From the NCBI GenBank assembly GCA_030041135.1, contig JASHOL010000003.1:1-32403 (forward strand): 32,403 nucleotides of DNA, in the 5' to 3' direction. The stretch is from Streptosporangiaceae bacterium. Lineage in GTDB: Bacteria > Actinomycetota > Actinomycetes > Streptosporangiales > Streptosporangiaceae. The first letter of the stretch is position 1. Each line of letters starts with the position of its first letter. The translations under genes and the position numbers were made by a program. Under the pieces are notes generated by a model. That model worked only from the letters and a program-made list of their open reading frames with translations. It had not been told where the DNA came from and made no database searches. Below, one piece after another: positions 7,914 through 16,562 of this stretch.

Positions 7914-9175
7914 CTGCGCGGCACCGGAACGGATAGCCGGATCGTGGTCGGCCCGCCTGGGCTGGACCTGATCGTCAGCGTGCCGCCCACCGAGTCAGCC
8001 CGCTCGCGCATCGAGCTCAGCCCGACACCGCCGCGCGGGACCTCCGGATCGAACCCGGCGCCATTGTCGCTGACCTGCAGCACCACGGCGCGCTGGCGGG
8101 CGCTGAGCCGAACCCGGACCTCCTGGCTGCCGGAGTGCCGCAGCGCATTGCTGACCGCCTCCTGCGCGACCCGGTAAAGCACCGTCTCGCGCGGCCCGTC
8201 AAGTTGCGGCAGCTCGCCCGCCTCAACCCGGACAGTCTTGCCGTACGTCCGGCCGACCAGCAGTGCGTAGCCGCGTACCGACCCGGCCAGCCCGCTGGCC
8301 GCCAGATCGGGCGGCGCCAGCCCGTCGATGACCGCCCGCAGCTCGGCGTGCGCCTCGCCCGCCAGCGCGGCGACGCTGTCGATCTCGGTCGCGGCCCGCG
8401 TCGGGTCGCGCGGAACGAGCATCGCGGCGGCCCGTGCCTTGGCCCGGACGCTGAACAGCTTCTGCGAGACCGCGTCGTGCAGGTCCCTGGCCAGCCTGGC
8501 CCGCTCCTCCAAGACCGACAGCTCGCGGCCGCGCTCGTACAGCCGGGCGTTGGTCAGCGCGATCGCGGCGTGCGCGGCGAACAGGCTCAGTGTCTGCTCG
8601 TCGCGGTCGGTGAAGCCGCCTGGCCCGCCCTTGCAGGCGGCGAAAATGAACCCAATGACCTTGCCGCCCCCGCGGATCGGGACGCCGAGCACATCAGTGA
8701 GCTCGGGGTGCGCGTCGGGCCATCCCCAGAACCGCGGATCGGCGCGGATGTCGTCGAGACGCAGCGGCTGGCCCTCCCGCAGTATCACCCCGAGCATGCC
8801 GTGCTGGCGCGGCAGCGGGCCGATCTCCGCCTGATGGCGAGCCGAGATGCCGTCCACCACGAACTCGGCGAACGCGTCTCGCTCATCTGGCACGCCCAGG
8901 GCCGCGTACTTGGCTCCGACCAGCGACCGCACCGAGCGGACGATCATCTGCAGCACGTCCCTGACCGACAGCTGGCTGGCGACCGCGAGCACCACCTGGC
9001 TGATCCGCTCGAAAATCTCGTCGTGGCAGGGATCGCCCTGGCCGTCCTGGGCGTCAGCTCTGCTCGGCCAGGCGGGACCCGCGTCCCGCCCAGCGAACGG
9101 CCGCGCCTGCTTGCCCATACTCCGACGGTACCGGGGGCCTGGTCGTGGCGCCTCGGCCGCCGGTCCTACGACCAT
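7910..9175 (-). CDS. GAF-domain sensor histidine kinase (HisKA_3 type)
   Basis: A soluble kinase of up to 421 aa with no transmembrane segment. A GAF domain covers about residues 58-210 and should bind a small ligand or cofactor. The dimerisation helix with the phospho-accepting His233 (LARDLHDAVSQKL) follows. The ATPase domain shows the N-box around Asn343 (EAVSNALRHSG), DNGAGF (370-375) and GGVGLSSM (382-389). This is the NarX/DesK-like class that pairs with LuxR-type regulators, and the regulator gene overlaps its 3' end. The ATG at 9175 is used, but an ATG at 9118 would remove 19 residues of low-complexity sequence and is equally possible. Cysteine 50 lies just before the GAF domain. It is transcribed divergently from the SDR gene. 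Confidence 0.92.
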   Translation of the reverse strand: MVVGPAAEAPRPGPRYRRSMGKQARPFAGRDAGPAWPSRADAQDGQGDPCHDEIFERISQVVLAVASQLSVRDVLQMIVRSVRSLVGAKYAALGVPDERDAFAEFVVDGISARHQAEIGPLPRQHGMLGVILREGQPLRLDDIRADPRFWGWPDAHPELTDVLGVPIRGGGKVIGFIFAACKGGPGGFTDRDEQTLSLFAAHAAIALTNARLYERGRELSVLEERARLARDLHDAVSQKLFSVRAKARAAAMLVPRDPTRAATEIDSVAALAGEAHAELRAVIDGLAPPDLAASGLAGSVRGYALLVGRTYGKTVRVEAGELPQLDGPRETVLYRVAQEAVSNALRHSGSQEVRVRLSARQRAVVLQVSDNGAGFDPEVPRGGVGLSSMRERADSVGGTLTIRSSPGGPTTIRLSVPVPRR

Positions 9176-9240
9176 CGGCCCAGGACCTGACGGGCCACTG
9201 GCCGATGTGCGCGGGCCGTCGGCTGCCTAGCGTCGAAGGC

Positions 9241-9957
9241 ATGACTAACGCACCCGTCGCCGTCGTGACCGGCGCCTCCCGCGGCCTCGGCCATGCCCTG
9301 GCTGGCGCCCTCTCCGGCGGCGGCTACCACCTCATCATCGATGCCCGCAACACCGTCGCGCTTGAGGAAGCCGCCGCCGCTGTCGCCAGGGTGCGCGGCG
9401 GGCGCGTCATGGCTATCGCGGGCGACATCGCCGACCCGGCCCACCGCGCCAGCCTGGCGGCAGCCGCGAGCGAACTCGGCGGCGCGAGCCTGCTGGTCAA
9501 CAACGCCGGCACCCTCGGGGCCAGCCCGTTGCCGGCCCTGGCCGACTATCCGGCCGACCAGCTCCTGGCCGCCTTGGAGGTCAACGTGGTCGCACCTATC
9601 GCGCTGACCCAAGTGCTCCTGCCTGACCTGCGCCGGCTCGGCGGCGCGGTCCTGAACGTCACCTCCGACGCCGCCGTCGAGGCCTACGCCGGCTGGGGCG
9701 GCTACGGCGCCGCCAAGGCCGCCCTTGAGCAGGCCAGCAACGTCCTGGCCGCCGAGGAGAGCGCTGTGCGGGTCTGGTGGGTTGACCCGGGCGACATGCG
9801 CACCCAGATGCACCAGGACGCGTTCCCCGGCGAAGACATCTCCGACCGGCAGCCGCCCGAGGCTGTCGCGCCCGCGTTCTTGCGGCTCGTCGCCGAGCGG
9901 ATGCCGAGCGGCCGGTATCGCGCCGCCGACCTTCTCCCCGCGCCGGTGCGACGATGA
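9241..9957 (+). CDS. Short-chain dehydrogenase/reductase
   Basis: A 238-aa classical SDR. The dinucleotide site TGASRGLG is at residues 10-17, the NNAG motif at 87-90, the catalytic Ser at 142 (NVTSDAA) and the Tyr155-x3-Lys159 pair in GGYGAAKAALE. No Asp or Arg pattern that settles NAD versus NADP is clear. The substrate is unknown. The ATG at 9241 places the Rossmann fold right at the N-terminus; an upstream extension of the same frame to 9145 would overlap the divergent kinase gene and lacks family features. The stop overlaps the QueA-like start by 4 nt (ATGA), so both are probably made together. Confidence 0.92.
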   Translation: MTNAPVAVVTGASRGLGHALAGALSGGGYHLIIDARNTVALEEAAAAVARVRGGRVMAIAGDIADPAHRASLAAAASELGGASLLVNNAGTLGASPLPALADYPADQLLAALEVNVVAPIALTQVLLPDLRRLGGAVLNVTSDAAVEAYAGWGGYGAAKAALEQASNVLAAEESAVRVWWVDPGDMRTQMHQDAFPGEDISDRQPPEAVAPAFLRLVAERMPSGRYRAADLLPAPVRR

Positions 9958-10964
9958 CAATCGCCTTCGAACTCGCACCCGCGCTCGAGGCCCACGAGCC
10001 GCCCGAGGCTCGCGGCGTCGCCAGGGACGGCGTGGCGCTGATGGTCAGCAGGCAAGCAGCCGGCGAGGTCAGCCACCACCAGTTCGCCGAGCTGCCCGAG
10101 CTCCTGCTGCCCGGCGACCTGCTGGTCGTCAACACGTCGGCGACCCTCCCGTCGGCGGTGCCGGTGACGAGCGAGCTGACCGTCCACTTCTCGACCGCGA
10201 TGCCCGACGGGAGCTGGCTGGTGGAGCTGCGTTTCGGCAACGGCGCCGGCACCGTCCCCTGCCGGGGCGGGGCGGCGGGCGACCAGTTGCTGCTGCCGGG
10301 CGGGGCGCTGCTCCGGCTGGTCGGGCGATACACCGGGCGCCTGTGGCGGGCCAGGCTGTCCACCGCGGTGATCCCCTACCTGATCCGGCACGGCCGCCCG
10401 ATCCGGTATTCCTACGTGCGCCAGGCCTGGCCCATCGAGGCCTACCAGACCGTCTTCGCGACGGTGCCAGGCAGCGCCGAGATGCCCAGCGCCGGCCGGC
10501 CGTTCTCTCCGGAGATCGTTACCAGGCTGGTCAGCCGCGGCATCACGATAGCGCCCGTCACGCTGCACACCGGCGTGTCGTCGCTGGAGGACGGCGAGGA
10601 CCCTTATCCGGAGCCGTTCGACGTGCCGCCGGCGACGGCCAGGCTCGTGCGCCTGGCGCGCGGCCACGGCGGCCGGGTGATCGCGGCGGGCACCACCGTG
10701 GTGCGCGCGCTGGAGACGGCCGCCATCCGCGGAGACGGAGAAGTCGCGGCTGCGGCCGGCTGGACCGGCCACGTCGTCACCCGGCAGAGCGGGCTGCAGG
10801 CCGTGGACGGGCTGCTCACCGGCCTGCACGAGCCGCGGTCGACGCACCTGCTGATGCTGGCCGCGCTGGCCAGCGAGGACATGCTGGCCCGCTCCTACAC
10901 GGAGGCCGCCGACCTGGGCTACCACTGGCACGAGTTCGGCGACGTGCACCTGCTGCTGCCGTGA
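9954..10964 (+). CDS. QueA-like SAM:tRNA ribosyltransferase-isomerase family protein
   Basis: A 336-aa protein that follows QueA throughout: GDLLVVNTSATLPSA near residue 60, YQTVFATVPGSAEMPSAG around 165, a VTLHTGVSS strand, VIAAGTTVVRALE, VDGLLTGLHEPRSTHLLM and a C-terminal EFGDVHLLLP. True QueA transfers ribose from S-adenosylmethionine to 7-aminomethyl-7-deazaguanine in tRNA. The usual APTAGLHFT motif reads MPSAGRPFS here, so the active-site loop has changed. Most actinobacteria I know of lack the other queuosine genes, and none is visible here. The enzyme may therefore act on another substrate, and its coupling to an SDR hints at a two-step modification. I leave the gene symbol empty for this reason. 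Confidence 0.82.
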   Translation: MTIAFELAPALEAHEPPEARGVARDGVALMVSRQAAGEVSHHQFAELPELLLPGDLLVVNTSATLPSAVPVTSELTVHFSTAMPDGSWLVELRFGNGAGTVPCRGGAAGDQLLLPGGALLRLVGRYTGRLWRARLSTAVIPYLIRHGRPIRYSYVRQAWPIEAYQTVFATVPGSAEMPSAGRPFSPEIVTRLVSRGITIAPVTLHTGVSSLEDGEDPYPEPFDVPPATARLVRLARGHGGRVIAAGTTVVRALETAAIRGDGEVAAAAGWTGHVVTRQSGLQAVDGLLTGLHEPRSTHLLMLAALASEDMLARSYTEAADLGYHWHEFGDVHLLLP

Positions 10965-10973
10965 CCGCCGACG

Positions 10974-11009
10974 GGCCGGCGGCGGCCCGCATCCGGGCCG
11001 CCGCCGGCC
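10974..11009. terminator. Perfect 16-bp hairpin between convergent genes
   Basis: The arms at 10974-10989 and 10994-11009 are exact reverse complements (16 bp, all G/C), closed by the tetraloop CATC. It begins 9 bp after the QueA-like stop and ends 16 bp before the stop of the minus-strand secreted-protein gene, so it can serve as a bidirectional terminator. There is no T-run on either side. Confidence 0.8.
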
Positions 11010-11025
11010 TGCTCCCCAGCCCCAG

Positions 11026-12216
11026 CTAGAACTTCCCGGTCACGAAGTACGGGATCGCGGCGACCACTCCCCGCTGCCGGTCGTGGTCTGGCACCGCTAC
11101 GGTCATCGCCCGGGTGGCCGGGTCAAACCAGACCAGCGAGTTGCCGTATTCGCAACCGTTGATCCGCTCGACCATCAGCCGCGAGCTCGTCGCGGTGATG
11201 ATCAAGCTGCTGGGCGATCCTGGCACACTCACCTCGGTCTCCGGGCCACGCGCGGGCTGCTTGCCGATCACAAGGCTCCCGCAGGCGCCATAGCCATTGA
11301 GATACAGCCCGCTGGACAGCTGCCAGGCATTGAAGTCACCGAAGTCGAAGTTGCTGTGGTGCACGGGCGTCAGCGCGCGCGGCCTGGCGCCGCTGGCAGG
11401 CACCAGCCAGAACCGCTCGCCAGCCTGCATCATGCAGTTCGCGAGGACGGTGCTCGCACTCCACCAGCGCACGACGCCGCATCCGTCCTTCGCCCCCGGA
11501 ACCGCCAGCGACCTGATGACCCCGCCGCCATTGCTGACCAGCTCCAGTCCGCGCTGCGACCCGACAGCCAGTTCCGCCCCGGCGGGCTGATAGGCAATCG
11601 CTCCGAGGCCAGCCACTGCGACCAGCTTCTTCTGCAGGCGGCCGCTCAGGTTGTAGCGCTCCAGGACCTGAGTGCTGCTCTGCGAGACACCCTGCGCCAC
11701 GACGATATTCAGCCCGTCCGGCCGGGTGTAGCCGAGGATGTCGGCGGTGCCCGGCAGCGTGAAGCTGGTGAACCGGCCAGTCCGCAAGTCCAGCTGGTGC
11801 ACGTCCTCGCGAGCTGGCGAGCCGCCGCCCACGAACAGGGCTCGCCGGGCGTCTCCCGACCAGGCCAGCAGTTGCCACCGAGTCGGCGCGCTGTTCTTGG
11901 GCCAGCTAGCGACGGTGTACCGGCCGCCGACCGGGTCAACCAGGTACAGCGTGTCGGCGCCGGCCCTGACCGCAGTGCCATCGCCGCCGGACGCGGCCGA
12001 GTACTCCGCGAGCGCCCAGCCAGGACCGATCCGGCTCCACGGCACCGACGCTCTGGTGCCGGTCTGGCCAGGACCCAGGACTTGCGGGCCTGACGCCTGG
12101 ACCTGAGCCGCCAGCGCCGGTACCGCAAGCGCCACGGCCGCGGCCGCCGCTGCCGCGCTCGCGGCCACACAGAGGGCACGCCGCCTCCGCAAAACCCTTG
12201 CAATCGTCATCGTCAT
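11026..12216 (-). CDS. Secreted beta-propeller-like protein of unknown function
   Basis: A 396-aa protein with a clear export signal: a basic start (ARVLRRRRA) followed by a long Ala-rich hydrophobic stretch ending in ALAAQ near residue 37. The mature part shows repeated strands of the WD40/TolB type, with phrases such as QLLAWSGDARRALFVGG, QLDLRTGRFTSF and GLGAIAYQPAGAELAVG that recur about every 40-45 residues. Several single cysteines (GCGVVRW, ANCMM, GACGS, GCEYG) may form disulfides. I know no function for it. A TTG directly upstream is possible, but the ATG at 12216 has an AAGG site eight bases upstream and an overlapping GAGG. It is divergent from serB across a region with paired palindromes. 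Confidence 0.8.
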   Translation of the reverse strand: MTMTIARVLRRRRALCVAASAAAAAAAVALAVPALAAQVQASGPQVLGPGQTGTRASVPWSRIGPGWALAEYSAASGGDGTAVRAGADTLYLVDPVGGRYTVASWPKNSAPTRWQLLAWSGDARRALFVGGGSPAREDVHQLDLRTGRFTSFTLPGTADILGYTRPDGLNIVVAQGVSQSSTQVLERYNLSGRLQKKLVAVAGLGAIAYQPAGAELAVGSQRGLELVSNGGGVIRSLAVPGAKDGCGVVRWWSASTVLANCMMQAGERFWLVPASGARPRALTPVHHSNFDFGDFNAWQLSSGLYLNGYGACGSLVIGKQPARGPETEVSVPGSPSSLIITATSSRLMVERINGCEYGNSLVWFDPATRAMTVAVPDHDRQRGVVAAIPYFVTGKF

Positions 12217-12293
12217 CAACCTCGCCTTACGACATCGCGGCCGAATTGCCCGCTGTTCACACGATGGTGCCTGCCACGGGTGAGGCCAGGAAA

Positions 12294-12325
12294 GGGGAGC
12301 CTTCCCCAGCTGGGGACCCTTCCCC
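12294..12325. promoter_or_regulatory. Tandem 14-bp palindromes upstream of serB
   Basis: Two copies of GGGGA(G/C)CCTTCCCC, at 12294-12307 and 12312-12325, are separated by AGCT. Each can fold as a 5-bp stem with a 4-base loop. The junction CCCCAGCTGGGG (12304-12315) is itself a perfect 12-bp palindrome, so alternative pairings exist. It lies 37 bp before the serB start, between two divergent genes, and may be an operator or a leader structure. Confidence 0.45.
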
Positions 12326-12362
12326 TTGCAGATCAGCCGCGATCGATAACGTTGGCAGCACG

Positions 12363-13577
12363 ATGTCCGGTCCGCAGATCACAGTGCTGGTCACCCTCAC
12401 TGGCCGGGACCGGCCGGGGGTTACTTCCCGGCTGTTCACCGTCCTGTCCGCCCACGACCTCACGGTGCTCGACGTCGAGCAGGTAGTGATCCGCGGACGG
12501 CTGGTGCTCGGGGTGCTGCTGGCCTGCGGCGAGTTTCCCGACCTGACCGCGATCCACCAGCAGGTCACGGCGCTGGCGACCGATATGGGGATGGACGTCG
12601 AGATCACTCTCGGCTCCGGCGAGCGGCCAGCGCGGTCACGCGGGCGGTTGCACGTCACCGTGCTCGGGCGGCCCCTGCTGCCGTCGGCGATCGCCTCGAT
12701 CGCGGGCCGGATCGCGGCTAGCGGCGCCAACATCGACAGCATCGGCCGGCTCGCCGACCGGCCCGTGACCTGCATCGAGTTCGACGTGTCCGGGGCCGAG
12801 CCGGCCGGCCTGCGCACCGCGCTGGCCCAAGACTCGGTGGCGCTCGGCGTCGATATCGCGGTCCAGCGGGGCGGGCTGCACCGGCGGGCCATGCGGCTCG
12901 TCGTGATGGACGTCGATTCCACCCTGCTGCAGGACGAGGCGATCGACCTGCTCGCGGCCAGGGCCGGCTGCCAGGGCGAGGTGGCGAAGCTGACCGGCGC
13001 CGCGATGCGCGGAGAACTGGATTTCGCCAGGGCCCTGGAGCAGCGCGTGGCGCTACTGGCCGGGCTGGATGCCGCCTTTATCGATGACGTCCTCGCCGGG
13101 CTCCGGCTGACACCCGGCGCGCGGACCCTGGTCCGCACGCTCAAGCGCCTGGGCTACCGGTGCGCCGTGGTCAGCGGTGGATTCACCCAGGTCACCGACC
13201 GGCTGACCGACCTGCTCGGGCTGGACTACGCGCAGGCCAACACGCTGGAGATCACCGACGGCAGGCTGACCGGGCGGGTCATAGGCCCGGTCGTCGACCG
13301 GGCGGGCAAGGAACGGGCACTGCGGCAGTTTGCCACGCGGGCCGGCGTGCCGTTGAGTCAGACCGTGGCGGTCGGTGACGGGGCCAACGACCTGGGCATG
13401 ATTTCCGCCGCCGGCCTGGGAATCGCGTTCAATGCCAAGCCCGCCGTCCGCAGCGCCGCGGACACGTCGGTCAGCGTCCCGCAACTCGACGTGATCCTGC
13501 ACCTGCTCGGGATATCCAGGGCGGACGTGGAGGCCGCGGACGCGGAGGACGCTGCCCTGGCGCAGCGGAGTCAGTAG
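12363..13577 (+). CDS. serB: Phosphoserine phosphatase SerB with tandem ACT domains
   Basis: A 404-aa enzyme that hydrolyses O-phospho-L-serine to serine, the last step of the phosphorylated serine pathway. Two ACT domains cover about residues 5-85 and 93-170; these normally bind an amino acid for feedback control. The HAD domain starts at 177 with MRLVVMDVDST (nucleophile Asp183, acid/base Asp185). Ser271 sits in VVSGGFTQ, the motif-III lysine in RAGKERAL near 316, and VGDGANDLGM carries Asp339 and Asp343. Size and layout match mycobacterial SerB2 (about 410 aa). The frame is open upstream to 12198, but the ATG at 12363 begins exactly at the first ACT strand. It converges with sixA. Confidence 0.95.
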   Translation: MSGPQITVLVTLTGRDRPGVTSRLFTVLSAHDLTVLDVEQVVIRGRLVLGVLLACGEFPDLTAIHQQVTALATDMGMDVEITLGSGERPARSRGRLHVTVLGRPLLPSAIASIAGRIAASGANIDSIGRLADRPVTCIEFDVSGAEPAGLRTALAQDSVALGVDIAVQRGGLHRRAMRLVVMDVDSTLLQDEAIDLLAARAGCQGEVAKLTGAAMRGELDFARALEQRVALLAGLDAAFIDDVLAGLRLTPGARTLVRTLKRLGYRCAVVSGGFTQVTDRLTDLLGLDYAQANTLEITDGRLTGRVIGPVVDRAGKERALRQFATRAGVPLSQTVAVGDGANDLGMISAAGLGIAFNAKPAVRSAADTSVSVPQLDVILHLLGISRADVEAADAEDAALAQRSQ

Positions 13578-13585
13578 AAGGACCG

Positions 13586-13605
13586 GCGGCAGCCACCGCT
13601 GCCGC
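13586..13605. terminator. Hairpin between convergent serB and sixA
   Basis: GCGGCAGC (13586-13593) and GCTGCCGC (13598-13605) pair perfectly around the loop CACC. The stem fills the 27-bp gap between the two stop codons and touches the last base of the sixA stop, so it probably works in both directions. Confidence 0.7.
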
Positions 13606-14099
13606 TAGTGCTCCGGAGTCCAGGAGTCCAGCAGGTCTCCGGCGCCGCCGCCAAGCTCACTCCAGTTGCCGGCAATGCCGATAACCGCGATCGCTGCGGT
13701 CGGAAAGGGCGGTTCCCGGCCCGTGAGGGTCGCTACGGCACCGGCTGCGGCCGGATTGTGGCCGATATAGAGCAGCGTGCCGACGTCGGCCGGCGTCTCG
13801 CCGATGATCTCGATGACCTCGTCGGCGTCGGCCTCGTAGAGCCGCCTCTCGGCGGTGAACTGCGGCCTCCCGCCGAGCGCCTCGGACACGTATTGCCAGG
13901 TCTGCCTGGCGCGCCTGGCGGCCGAGCAAACTACCGCGTCGGGCCGGTAGCCGCGCTCCCGCAACCACTCGCCGGCGGAGGCACTGTCGCTGCGGCCCCG
14001 CGGCTTCAGCGCGCGCTCGAAGTCAGGCCCGCCGGGAAGCTCACCCGCCTTAGCGTGCCTCATGACGATGAGCCGCCTCGTTCCCTCCATGACCACCAT
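13605..14099 (-). CDS. sixA: SixA-type histidine phosphatase
   Basis: A 164-aa member of the histidine phosphatase superfamily. The phospho-accepting histidine is His15 in IVMRHAKAG, followed by a conserved arginine in CSAARRARQT and the second active-site histidine His114 in LLYIGHNPA. The RHAK variant of the usual RHG motif is characteristic of SixA, which in E. coli removes phosphate from protein histidines. Its actinobacterial substrate is not established. The first ATG (14099) is chosen; an in-frame ATG at 14090 is possible, and neither has a clear ribosome site. It sits alone between serB (convergent) and hppA (same strand, 165 bp away). Confidence 0.88.
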   Translation of the reverse strand: MVVMEGTRRLIVMRHAKAGELPGGPDFERALKPRGRSDSASAGEWLRERGYRPDAVVCSAARRARQTWQYVSEALGGRPQFTAERRLYEADADEVIEIIGETPADVGTLLYIGHNPAAAGAVATLTGREPPFPTAAIAVIGIAGNWSELGGGAGDLLDSWTPEH

Positions 14100-14264
14100 C
14101 GTCGGCTAGATCGCCGCCGCCCGCACCGCGCCGCGCAGGTTTTGGGCTGGGCAAATACCCGCGGCAGATCGCCCGCGGCGCGGCGCCGCCTGGACCGAGG
14201 AGCAGGAAACGAGCGAGCCGGCGTGGCGCGGCGCGGCCAACGCGACCGGACGAGCCCGGAGTCG

Positions 14265-16562
14265 TCAGACGGTCGCGCTGTCAGCGGGCGCTTTCGCCTC
14301 CGCGCCATCGACGGCGATGCTGGTCGAGCGGCGCTTGGCGATGAAGATCGCCCCGACCACGATCGCCACGGCGACGATGGCCACGGCCGCGCGGAACCCG
14401 TTGTTGTGGCTGTGCTGCACCACGCTGGTCGCGATCAGCAGCGACACCAGGTTCATCACCTTGATCAGCGGGTTGATGGCCGGGCCAGCCGTGTCCTTGA
14501 ACGGGTCACCGACGGTGTCGCCGATCACGGTGGCCGCGTGCGCCTCCGACCCCTTGCCGCCGTGATTCCCGTCCTCGACCAGCTTCTTCGCGTTGTCCCA
14601 GGCGCCGCCGGAGTTGGCCAGGAACACCGCCATGAGCACGCCCGCGGCAATAGCGCCGGCTAGGTACGACCCGAGCGGGCCGTACCCGAAGGCGAACCCG
14701 ACGGCGATCGGCGTGAGGACCGCGAGCAGGCCGGGGGTGGCCAGCTCCCGCAGCGAGTCCGCCGTGCAGATGTCGACGACCCGGCCGTACTCGGGCTTTT
14801 CGGTAAAGTCCATGATCCCTGGGTGGGTGCGGAACTGATCCCTGACCTCGAGCACTACCCGCCCGGCGGCCCGGCCGACGGCCCGGATCAGCAGGCTCGC
14901 AAACAAGAACACGACGGCGGCGCCGATCACGAGCCCGACCAGGTCGTTCGGGCTGTCGATGGACAGGCTGAAGGTCTTCGCCGCCTTGCCGAGCGCCTGC
15001 TGCACGGACGTGTCGAACGCGCCGAACAGCGCCGTGGCGGCCAGCACGGCGGTCGCGATCGCGATGCCCTTGGTGATCGCCTTGGTCGTGTTCCCGACCG
15101 CGTCCAGGTGGGTGAGCACCTGCGCGGCCTCGCCCTCGACCTCGCCGGACATCTCCGCGATGCCCTGCGCGTTGTCGGTGACGGGCCCGAAGGAGTCCAT
15201 CGAGACGATCACGCCGACCGTGGTCAGCAGGCCGGTGCCGGCCAGCGCGACCGCGAACAGGGAGATCGTGGCGTTACCGCCGCCCAGGAGGAAGGCGCAA
15301 TAGACGGCTCCGCCGATCAGCAGCGCCGAGTAGACGGCCGACTCCATGCCGGTCGATACGCCGGAGAGGATGACCGTGGCCGCCCCTGTCTCCGAACTCT
15401 CCCCGATCTCGCGTACCGGCCTGCGGTTGGTCTCGGTGAAGTAGCCGGTCAGCAGCTGGATCGCGCTGGCCAGCACGATGCCAACAAGCACCGCCAGGAT
15501 CGCCAGCACCCGCGGGTTGCCGCTGTGGTGCAGGATCGAGGCGGTGGTGACGCCCTTCAGGGCGCTGAACGAGGAGGGCAGATAGAGGAACGCCGCCCCG
15601 ATGACCAGAATGAGCGAGATGACCGCGGAGATGAAGAAGCCCCGGTTGATCGCGCTCATGCCGCTACGGTCACTCTTCCTCGGCACTACCGAGAAGATGC
15701 CGATGACCGCTGTGATCACGCCCAGCATCGGCACGATCAGCGGGAACACCAGGCCCGAGTTGCCGAATGCCACCTTGCCGAGGATGAGCGAGGCGACCAG
15801 CATTACCGAGTACGACTCGAACAGGTCGGCGGCCATGCCGGCGCAGTCGCCGACGTTGTCACCGACGTTATCGGCGATCGTCGCCGCGTTCCTTGGGTCA
15901 TCCTCCGGGATGCCCTTCTCCACCTTGCCGACCAGGTCGGCGCCCACGTCGGCGGCTTTGGTGAAGATGCCCCCGCCCACGCGCATGAACATGGCCAGCA
16001 GCGCGGCCCCGAGGCCGAATCCCTCGAGGACGTCGGGCGCGTTGCCCTTGAAGATAAGCACGACTACGGCCGCGCCGAACAGGCCCAGGCCGACGGTGAA
16101 CATCCCGGCGACGCCGCCGGTCCGGAACGCAATCCGCATGGCCGGGCGCTCACCGGCCTCCTTGGCCGCGGCCGCGACCCTGACGTTCCCGCGGACTGCG
16201 AGAGACATGCCGTTGAACCCGGTCAATGCCGAGAAAAGTGCTCCGACCAGGAAGAAGGCGGATCTGCCCCAGCGCACGCCCGCAGTATCCGCGGGCAGCA
16301 GCAGCAGCACGAAGAAGATCACCACAACGAACGCGCCGAGCGTGCGGAACTGCCGTCTGAGGTAGGCGGCCGCGCCCTCCTGGACTGCCTTGGCGATCTC
16401 CTGCATCTTGGCCGAGCCCTGGCTGGCGGCCAGCACGTCCCTGACTAGCCAGCCCGCGACGGCCAGCGCCATCAGGGCGATCACGGCAACCACGACAACC
16501 CAGGTCAGGTTGCCGCCGGACACCGTCGGCGACCCTGCCGCCAGGGCGAGGTGATCCTTCAT
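14265..16562 (-). CDS. hppA: K+-independent proton-pumping pyrophosphatase
   Basis: A 765-aa integral membrane enzyme with about sixteen helices that couples pyrophosphate hydrolysis to proton export. The substrate and Mg2+ motif DVGADLVGKVE is at 206-215, followed by DDPRN (221-225) and NVGDNVGDCAGMAAD (232-246). The C-terminal acidic cluster is in ANSGGAWDNAKK and DTVGDPFKDTAGP. At the position that decides potassium dependence the sequence is GNTTKAITKG with Lys494, the K+-independent form; dependent enzymes have Ala there. The ATG at 16562 has an excellent AAGGAGG site four bases upstream, which settles the start against an 18-codon longer frame. In my recollection hppA lies near bldG in Streptomyces as well. 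Confidence 0.96.
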   Translation of the reverse strand: MKDHLALAAGSPTVSGGNLTWVVVVAVIALMALAVAGWLVRDVLAASQGSAKMQEIAKAVQEGAAAYLRRQFRTLGAFVVVIFFVLLLLPADTAGVRWGRSAFFLVGALFSALTGFNGMSLAVRGNVRVAAAAKEAGERPAMRIAFRTGGVAGMFTVGLGLFGAAVVVLIFKGNAPDVLEGFGLGAALLAMFMRVGGGIFTKAADVGADLVGKVEKGIPEDDPRNAATIADNVGDNVGDCAGMAADLFESYSVMLVASLILGKVAFGNSGLVFPLIVPMLGVITAVIGIFSVVPRKSDRSGMSAINRGFFISAVISLILVIGAAFLYLPSSFSALKGVTTASILHHSGNPRVLAILAVLVGIVLASAIQLLTGYFTETNRRPVREIGESSETGAATVILSGVSTGMESAVYSALLIGGAVYCAFLLGGGNATISLFAVALAGTGLLTTVGVIVSMDSFGPVTDNAQGIAEMSGEVEGEAAQVLTHLDAVGNTTKAITKGIAIATAVLAATALFGAFDTSVQQALGKAAKTFSLSIDSPNDLVGLVIGAAVVFLFASLLIRAVGRAAGRVVLEVRDQFRTHPGIMDFTEKPEYGRVVDICTADSLRELATPGLLAVLTPIAVGFAFGYGPLGSYLAGAIAAGVLMAVFLANSGGAWDNAKKLVEDGNHGGKGSEAHAATVIGDTVGDPFKDTAGPAINPLIKVMNLVSLLIATSVVQHSHNNGFRAAVAIVAVAIVVGAIFIAKRRSTSIAVDGAEAKAPADSATV

